Source: an uncultured Clostridia bacterium
GTDB lineage: Bacteria > Bacillota > Clostridia > Oscillospirales > CAG-272
Direction: 5' to 3'
DNA: 19,946 bases
NCBI GenBank assembly: GCA_947624945.1
Contig: CANQMJ010000032.1
Span: forward strand, 1-19,946
Below are positions 15,504 through 19,946 of this stretch, in pieces (positions within the stretch are counted from its first letter, which is position 1; the number at the start of each line of letters is the position of its first letter). The notes beneath the pieces are model-generated. The model had not been told where the DNA came from, made no database searches, and saw only the letters and a list, made by a program, of their open reading frames with translations. The translations under genes and the position numbers were made by a program.

Positions 15504-16625
15504 ATGAGACTGCTTATGACAGGAGGCGGGACGAGCGGACACGTCAACCCCGCATTAGCGATAGCGGAGACCGTGGCGATGAACGCGCCCGGCTCGGAGA
15601 TAGCGTTCGTCGGAACGCCGCGCGGCATCGAGAACAAGCTCGTGCCGAAGGCGGGATATGAGCTCTACCACGTCGACGTGCGCGGCATACGCCGCTCGCT
15701 GTCGCCGGCGAATCTGCGCGCCGCGTATCTCGCCGTGACGTCGCCGCACGAGGCGATGAAGATAATCGACAGCTTTAAGCCCGACCTCGTCATCGGGACG
15801 GGCGGATACGTGAGCTGGCCCGTCGTGAAGGCGGCGCAGAGCGCGCACATACCGACGATGCTGCACGAGTCGAACGCATATCCCGGCATCGCGGTCAAGA
15901 TGCTGGCGCACGGCGCCGACCGCGTGCTTTTGAATTTTGCAAAGACTGCGGAATACCTCACAAAATGCGACCCCGAAAAGCTCGTCGTCGTCGGGAATCC
16001 GCTTCGCGCGGGATTCACGCCGACAGCGGACAAAGAAGCGGCGCGTCACGCGATAGGCGCGGACGGATACGAGAAGGTCGTGCTCTCCTACGGCGGCAGC
16101 ATGGGAGCGCAGTACGTGAACGAAGCCGTGCTCGCCATGATGCGCGACTATACGTCGCACCACCCCGAGATACTGCACACGCTCGCCGTCGGCTCGATAG
16201 AATGGGCGGACGCGAACGCTATGTTCGACAGCTACGGACTGCGCGATGTGCCGAATCTGCGCCTTGTCGAATACATATACGACATGCCGACCGAGATGGC
16301 GGCCGCCGACCTCATCATATGCCGTGCGGGAGCCATGACTATATCGGAGGTGGCGATGATGCGCCGCCCGGCGATATTCATCCCGTCGCCGAACGTGACC
16401 GAGAACCACCAGTACAAAAACGCGCTCGTGCTCGCGGAGGCGGGCGGCGCCGTCATAATCGAGGAAAAGGACCTCGACGGCGGAAAACGTCTGACCGACA
16501 CGGCGTCGGAGCTGCTCCGCGACGACGAAAAGCGCACGCAGATGGGGCAGATCGCGGGCAATTTCGCCGTCGAGGACGCGAACCGCCGCATCTGGACGGA
16601 GATACGCCGCGTTCTCGGCAAATAA
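15504..16625 (+). CDS. murG: Lipid II synthase MurG (GlcNAc transferase)
   Basis: MurG adds GlcNAc from UDP-GlcNAc to lipid I on the inner membrane face, giving lipid II. The 373-residue GT28/GT-B enzyme has GGGTSGHVNPA at 7-17, GTGGYVSWP at 98-106, HESN at 121-124, GGSMGA at 197-202, ICRAGAMTISE at 272-282 and TENHQYKNA at 299-307. I start it at ATG 15504, where the family begins; GAGGA at 15495-15499 is only four bases away, so the site is tight. A TTG at 15453 in frame would add 17 residues translated from the repeat element, with no counterpart in the family. The spacing to ftsQ is 39 bases. Confidence 0.95.
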   Translation: MRLLMTGGGTSGHVNPALAIAETVAMNAPGSEIAFVGTPRGIENKLVPKAGYELYHVDVRGIRRSLSPANLRAAYLAVTSPHEAMKIIDSFKPDLVIGTGGYVSWPVVKAAQSAHIPTMLHESNAYPGIAVKMLAHGADRVLLNFAKTAEYLTKCDPEKLVVVGNPLRAGFTPTADKEAARHAIGADGYEKVVLSYGGSMGAQYVNEAVLAMMRDYTSHHPEILHTLAVGSIEWADANAMFDSYGLRDVPNLRLVEYIYDMPTEMAAADLIICRAGAMTISEVAMMRRPAIFIPSPNVTENHQYKNALVLAEAGGAVIIEEKDLDGGKRLTDTASELLRDDEKRTQMGQIAGNFAVEDANRRIWTEIRRVLGK

Positions 16626-16664
16626 ACGGTAAACAAAAAAGCAAAGACAGGACGGTCGCGCGTT

Positions 16665-17675
16665 ATGGCGAAAAGGGACCAGCACCGAAGGCGGTCAAAA
16701 CTGAATATCGCCGAGCGCACCTACGGCATGACGCAGGACGAAAAGCGCAGGCTCTATAAGCTCATGCGCCAAAACGGTTTTCGCAAGAAAAGCGAAACCG
16801 AACAGGCGGCGCTGCTCGAACGCCTGATAGCGACCGTCGAGAGCAACAGCGGACGGCGCGAATACGAGACGAGATTTGCCCACAACGTCGGCGTCGCGAC
16901 GAAGCACGAGACTCGCCGCCGCTTCAAGGTGCGATGGAGGCTGTACACGTTCTTCATCGTCGGCGGCATAATGATAGCGCTCGCCGCGTACCTGCTCTGG
17001 TCATACGTGCTCGTCATCGAAAACATAACGGTCACAGGCTCCGAGCGCTACCTCGCATCCGACATCGTCGAATGCAGCGGCATCAGCGTCGGGGACAAGC
17101 TGTTTTCACTGTCGATAAAAAGCGATGAGGTCGCGGACGCGATAACGGAGCGGTTCTCCTACATCAAGGACGTGAAGCTGCGCCGACGCATCCCCGACAC
17201 GGTAGAACTTGTTTTGACCGAGGAGACGCCCGTATTCATCGCGGAGCTCCACGACAAATACATTTATCTCTCCGAGGAGCTCCGCGTGCTCGAGATCGCG
17301 GACAGTAAAAGCCCCGGCGACTACATCGGCATGAAGCTGCCCGATATGCGCATCGTCGCAACCGCGGGACGCGGACTCGAGATGGACGAGAGCATGCTCG
17401 AGGTCATAAAGACTGCGGCGGCCGCCGTCTGTTCCGATGAGATGAGGGAAAGGACGAACTATCTCGACGTGTCGGACAGGTTCAATATCAGCATATCGTA
17501 TGACGACAGGTTTTTACTCGAGCTCGGCAACATCAACGACATAGAGATAAAGCTGAAAATAGCGTTCGAGATAATGAAGGAGTCGATGTTTTCCGGCGGC
17601 AACAAGGGAATCATATACCTCGAAAACGTGAACAAGCCGAGTGCACAGGTCGACAACAGCGTCAAGCTCTACTGA
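16665..17675 (+). CDS. ftsQ: Cell division protein FtsQ/DivIB
   Basis: FtsQ/DivIB is a bitopic protein that binds FtsL and DivIC and helps assemble and control the septal synthase outside the membrane. The 336-residue product has about 92 basic cytoplasmic residues, one membrane segment at 93-117, a POTRA domain at about 118-187 (ENITVTGSERYLASDIVECSGI at 119-140, then RRRIPDTVELVLTEETPV at 173-190), and a beta-rich region at about 191-325. The start has only a weak upstream AGGACGG (about 16649-16655). It lies between murG and ftsZ, the usual place, but no ftsA follows. The C-terminal part is poorly conserved in the family, so the call rests on the POTRA domain, topology and position. Confidence 0.88.
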   Translation: MAKRDQHRRRSKLNIAERTYGMTQDEKRRLYKLMRQNGFRKKSETEQAALLERLIATVESNSGRREYETRFAHNVGVATKHETRRRFKVRWRLYTFFIVGGIMIALAAYLLWSYVLVIENITVTGSERYLASDIVECSGISVGDKLFSLSIKSDEVADAITERFSYIKDVKLRRRIPDTVELVLTEETPVFIAELHDKYIYLSEELRVLEIADSKSPGDYIGMKLPDMRIVATAGRGLEMDESMLEVIKTAAAAVCSDEMRERTNYLDVSDRFNISISYDDRFLLELGNINDIEIKLKIAFEIMKESMFSGGNKGIIYLENVNKPSAQVDNSVKLY

Positions 17676-17682
17676 TTTTGAC

Positions 17683-17768
17683 GCAAAATACGGGAAAAAC
17701 CAAAAAATTTTCCGCAAAAATCGAGATTTATTCGATTAAAAATTCAAAGATGTATTGCAAAATCGAGA
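17683..17768. repeat. Repeated GCAAAA(A)TCGAGA motif upstream of ftsZ
   Basis: GCAAAAATCGAGA (17714-17726) and GCAAAATCGAGA (17757-17768) are near-identical, and GCAAAATACGGGA (17683-17695) is a looser third copy. Starts are 31 and 43 bases apart, close to three and four DNA turns. The last copy overlaps the ftsZ -35 element. AATCGA (17719-17724) also faces TCGATT (17732-17737). This could be an operator; no known site is recognised. Confidence 0.4.
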
Positions 17769-17792
17769 AAAATATAGTATTCTATATATAAT
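17755..17792 (+). promoter_or_regulatory. Separate ftsZ promoter region
   Basis: TTGCAA at 17755-17760 with TATTCT at 17778-17783 gives a 17-base spacer. A perfect TATAAT sits at 17787-17792 but has no -35 at the right distance. The stretch 17690-17800 is strongly AT-rich against GC-rich genes. Transcription of ftsZ independent of the rest of the cluster is likely; which -10 is used is unclear. Confidence 0.65.
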
Positions 17793-17855
17793 GGAATCAG
17801 TATAAACGCGCAGCAGGCAACAAAGACGCGCCGAGCGCAGAGGAAAGGAAAAAAT

Positions 17856-19130
17856 ATGTCATTTGAGCTTGATGATAACTTTGAAAGCGGCGTAAATATT
17901 AAAGTCGTCGGTGTCGGCGGCGGCGGCGGAAACGCTGTCAACAGAATGATAACGTCCCATATCCGCGGCGTCGAGTTCATCTGTGTCAACACCGATAAGC
18001 AGGCGCTCCTTCATTCGAGCGCTCCGAACAAAATACCGATAGGCGAAAAGATCACAAAGGGTCACGGCGCAGGCTCCAACCCCGAGGTCGGCTGCCAGGC
18101 GGCGGAGGAGAACCTCGAGGAGATAAAGAACGCACTTCAGGGCGCCGACATGGTGTTCATCACGACAGGCATGGGCGGCGGCACAGGCACGGGCGCGGCT
18201 CCCGTCGTCGCGAGAGCGGCGAAGGAGATGGACATACTCACCGTAGGCATCGTGACGAAGCCGTTCGCTTTTGAAGGCAAGCGCCGCATGATGCAGGCTG
18301 AGAGCGGCATCGAGAACCTCGCGCAGTACGTGGACTCCCTCGTCGTTATCCCTAACGAGCGTCTCGCACAGGTATCGGAGGCGCGCATCACGCTCATGAA
18401 CGCGTTTGAGATCGCCGACGACGTGCTCCGTCACGGCGTACAGAGCATATCCGAGCTCATAAACGTACCGGGTCTTGTCAACCTCGACTTTGCCGACGTA
18501 TCCTCCGTCATGAAGAACGCGGGACTCGCTCACATGGGCGTCGGCGAGGCGACGGGCAAGGACAAGGCGGAGATGGCGGCGAAGGCGGCGATCAGTTCGC
18601 CCCTGCTCGAGACTTCGATCTCGGGCGCGACCGGCATACTCGTGTCGATAACGGGCTCGCCCGACATCGGACTCGACGACGTCATCCAGGCGTCGACGAT
18701 GGTGTCCGCCGAGGCTCATCCCGAAGCGAATATAATCTGGGGCGCTAACTTCGACCCCGAGCTCGAGGACAAGATGAAGGTCACCATCATCGCGACGGGA
18801 TTCGCGAAAAAGGACGATTCGAAGGTGCAGCGCAAAGCAAATCCGACGCCTGCGCCCACAGCAACGCAGACTCAGACTCGCACACAGCCGAAGCCTCAGC
18901 AGCCGCAGCCGGTCAACAAGCCGAAGGAGGACGACTTCGTCGGCGACGACATACTCTCGTCTCAGCGCACGCAGGCGCAGCAGGCTGCCGAGAAGCCCGA
19001 GGAGCCCGAGAAGGACTTCGTCTCGTCGGGCGGCGACGACGTACTCTCCGACGACGATTTCGACGATCTGATGAGCATACTTCGCAAGTCGAAGAACAAC
19101 AACAATAATAACGGCGGCAGACGCTTCTGA
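17856..19130 (+). CDS. ftsZ: Cell division GTPase FtsZ
   Basis: FtsZ is the tubulin-like GTPase that forms the Z-ring and directs septal wall synthesis. The 424-residue protein has the glycine-rich GGGGGNAVNRM at 21-31, the tubulin signature GGGTGTG at 107-113, and the T7 loop NLDFAD at 209-214 needed for GTP hydrolysis between subunits. The core ends near 318. A Gln/Pro/Thr-rich linker follows (about 320-395), then an acidic DDDFDDLMSILRKSKN end and a tail of six Asn plus GGRRF. The usual D-I-P-x-F-L membrane-anchor binding peptide is not recognisable, although DDLMSILRKSK is in the right place. AGGAAAGGA at 17841-17849 is a strong ribosome binding site. The gene has its own promoter and a strong terminator, and ends the cluster. 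Confidence 0.98.
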   Translation: MSFELDDNFESGVNIKVVGVGGGGGNAVNRMITSHIRGVEFICVNTDKQALLHSSAPNKIPIGEKITKGHGAGSNPEVGCQAAEENLEEIKNALQGADMVFITTGMGGGTGTGAAPVVARAAKEMDILTVGIVTKPFAFEGKRRMMQAESGIENLAQYVDSLVVIPNERLAQVSEARITLMNAFEIADDVLRHGVQSISELINVPGLVNLDFADVSSVMKNAGLAHMGVGEATGKDKAEMAAKAAISSPLLETSISGATGILVSITGSPDIGLDDVIQASTMVSAEAHPEANIIWGANFDPELEDKMKVTIIATGFAKKDDSKVQRKANPTPAPTATQTQTRTQPKPQQPQPVNKPKEDDFVGDDILSSQRTQAQQAAEKPEEPEKDFVSSGGDDVLSDDDFDDLMSILRKSKNNNNNNGGRRF

Positions 19131-19140
19131 CAGCCGAACG

Positions 19141-19179
19141 GCGCGGGTGGACGTGCGATCACGTCCCCCGCGCTTTTTT
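19141..19179 (+). terminator. Strong terminator after ftsZ
   Basis: GCGCGGG (19141-19147) plus GGACGTG (19149-19155), with T19148 bulged, pair with CACGTCC (19160-19166) plus CCCGCGC (19167-19173) around the loop CGAT. Six T residues follow at 19174-19179. This is a 14-bp GC-rich stem, the strongest terminator in the window, and marks the end of the dcw cluster. Confidence 0.95.
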
Positions 19180-19201
19180 GCGCCCGGGCTCCCCTTCCCT
19201 C

Positions 19202-19230
19202 TTGCATTTTTCGTCGATATATGGTATCAT
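19202..19230 (+). promoter_or_regulatory. Promoter of the ACT-UPF0210 pair, extended -10
   Basis: TTGCAT at 19202-19207 and TATCAT at 19225-19230 have a 17-base spacer, with TG at 19222-19223 as an extended -10. The ATATGGTAT context matches that of the uvrC promoter. The predicted leader is about 43 bases. Confidence 0.75.
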
Positions 19231-19279
19231 TCTGTTTGTCCGCGTATGCGGCGAAAAACAAAGCCACGGAGACTTTACT

Positions 19280-19549
19280 ATGAAAGCAGTTATAACCGTC
19301 GTCGGCCGCGACAGCATCGGCATCATCGCGGGCGTGTCGGCGGAATGCGCCAAATACGGCGTCAACATAAACGAGATAACGCAGTCGGTGCTCTCCGACT
19401 ACTTCGTGATGATAATGATAGTCGACATCGACGGGCTCATCGGCGACTTTTCCGCGTTCGTCGACGCAATGGAGGCGCACGGCAAGTCGCGCCGCCTCGA
19501 AATACACGTCATGCACGAAAACATCTTCGACGTCATGCACGAGATATAA
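19280..19549 (+). CDS. Small ACT-domain protein (UPF0237 type)
   Basis: This 89-residue protein consists of one ACT domain, the small ligand-binding fold used to sense amino acids. The N-terminal MKAVITVVGRDSIGIIAGVSAECAKYGVNINEI (1-33) is characteristic, followed by a hydrophobic strand FVMIMIVDI (42-50) and EIHVMHENIFDVMHEI at the end. GGAG at 19268-19271 is eight bases before the ATG. A longer reading from TTG 19178 runs through the terminator and promoter and is rejected. UPF0237 genes are commonly found directly before a UPF0210 gene in Firmicutes, as here, which suggests a joint function, possibly sensing a metabolite for the partner. That role and the ligand are unknown. Confidence 0.9.
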   Translation: MKAVITVVGRDSIGIIAGVSAECAKYGVNINEITQSVLSDYFVMIMIVDIDGLIGDFSAFVDAMEAHGKSRRLEIHVMHENIFDVMHEI

Positions 19550-19573
19550 CGTCAGGCGGGGAAACACAACGAC

Positions 19574-19946
19574 ATGCTCAACGTAAAGGCAATTAAAGAG
19601 ACTGTCAACATGATACGCGAGGAAAACCTCGACATCAGGACGGTCACGATGGGGATATCGCTCTACGACTGCCAGAGCGACGACACAGGCAGACTGTGCG
19701 ATAAGATATACGACAAGATAACGACGAGCGCGGGCAGGCTCACATCAGTCACGCGCGAACTCGAAAAGCGCTACGGCATACCGATAATCAACAGCCGCGT
19801 GTCGGTGACGCCCATATCGTTTATGGCAGGCGGCATACGCGATACCGACGACTGCGTAAAGATAGCGAAAACTCTCGACCGCGCCGCTGACGAGCTCGGC
19901 ATCAACTTTATCGGCGGTTATACGGCGCTCGTGCAGAAGGGCGCCA
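19574..19946 (+). CDS. UPF0210/DUF711 family protein, 5' part only
   Basis: An open frame starts at ATG 19574, 24 bases after the ACT gene, and continues past the window end; 124 codons are visible. The protein matches the start of the UPF0210 (DUF711, PFL-like) family in segments such as NMIREENLDIRTVTMGISLYDC, KIYDKITTSAGRL, YGIPIINSRVSVTPISFM and LGINFIGGYTALVQKG. Complete members have about 450 residues, so about a quarter is present. No enzymatic role is established to my knowledge; a relation to glycyl-radical (pyruvate formate-lyase) folds has been suggested by family naming. An upstream AGGCGGGG (about 19554-19561) is a distant, weak ribosome binding site. Confidence 0.88.
   Translation, partial: MLNVKAIKETVNMIREENLDIRTVTMGISLYDCQSDDTGRLCDKIYDKITTSAGRLTSVTRELEKRYGIPIINSRVSVTPISFMAGGIRDTDDCVKIAKTLDRAADELGINFIGGYTALVQKGA

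Noticed and set aside
19178..19279. Longer ACT protein from TTG 19178
   Set aside because: It would start in the T-run of the ftsZ terminator and run through the predicted promoter.
1..19946. CRISPR array, insertion sequence, prophage or horizontally acquired island
   Set aside because: No regularly spaced repeats, transposase, integrase or phage genes are seen; gene content and composition are uniform and housekeeping.

Overview
This is a housekeeping stretch of about 20 kb from a Gram-positive, Firmicutes-type bacterium. It is probably a member of the class Clostridia: gene order, a PASTA-tailed division transpeptidase, MraZ-type control and TTGACA/TATAAT-like promoters all fit. Base composition looks GC-rich (roughly 55-60% by eye). 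All genes are on the + strand, and I see no mobile element, phage gene, CRISPR array, tRNA or rRNA.

Layout. (1) 1-1580: a near-consensus promoter, a CNNM/CBS/CorC-type membrane protein gene and its terminator. (2) 1600-4710: promoter, uvrC (excision repair), rsmD (16S rRNA methyltransferase) and coaD (coenzyme A synthesis), closed by a terminator. rsmD and coaD overlap by four bases. (3) 4711-4955: a 245-base control region with an unexplained inverted repeat, the mraZ promoter, two GTGGTG MraZ boxes and a compound dyad. (4) 4956-19179: the division and cell wall (dcw) cluster, in the order mraZ, rsmH, ftsL-like, ftsI/spoVD, murE, murF, mraY, ftsW, murG, ftsQ/divIB, ftsZ. It ends in a strong terminator. 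A terminator-like hairpin lies between ftsL and ftsI, a hairpin-rich repeat between ftsW and murG, and a separate promoter precedes ftsZ. (5) 19202-19946: a promoter, a small ACT-domain protein gene (UPF0237 type) and the first third or so of a UPF0210/DUF711 gene that runs off the window.

How the genes work together. MurE and MurF extend the UDP-MurNAc peptide, MraY loads it on the lipid carrier, MurG adds GlcNAc to give lipid II, and the FtsW/FtsI pair polymerises and cross-links it at the septum. FtsL and FtsQ/DivIB link and activate the pair, and FtsZ places it. MraZ represses the cluster and RsmH modifies the ribosome. murD, murC, murB and ftsA, often present in such clusters, are absent here.

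I found no clear undescribed system. The observations most worth following are: murE has no ATG/GTG/TTG start where homology and the ribosome binding site place it (the codon is ACG); the FtsL-like protein has a cytoplasmic tail of about 190 residues; the FtsZ C-terminal peptide is divergent and no ftsA is present; the mraZ operator sits in a nested dyad; and an internal terminator-like hairpin splits the cluster.
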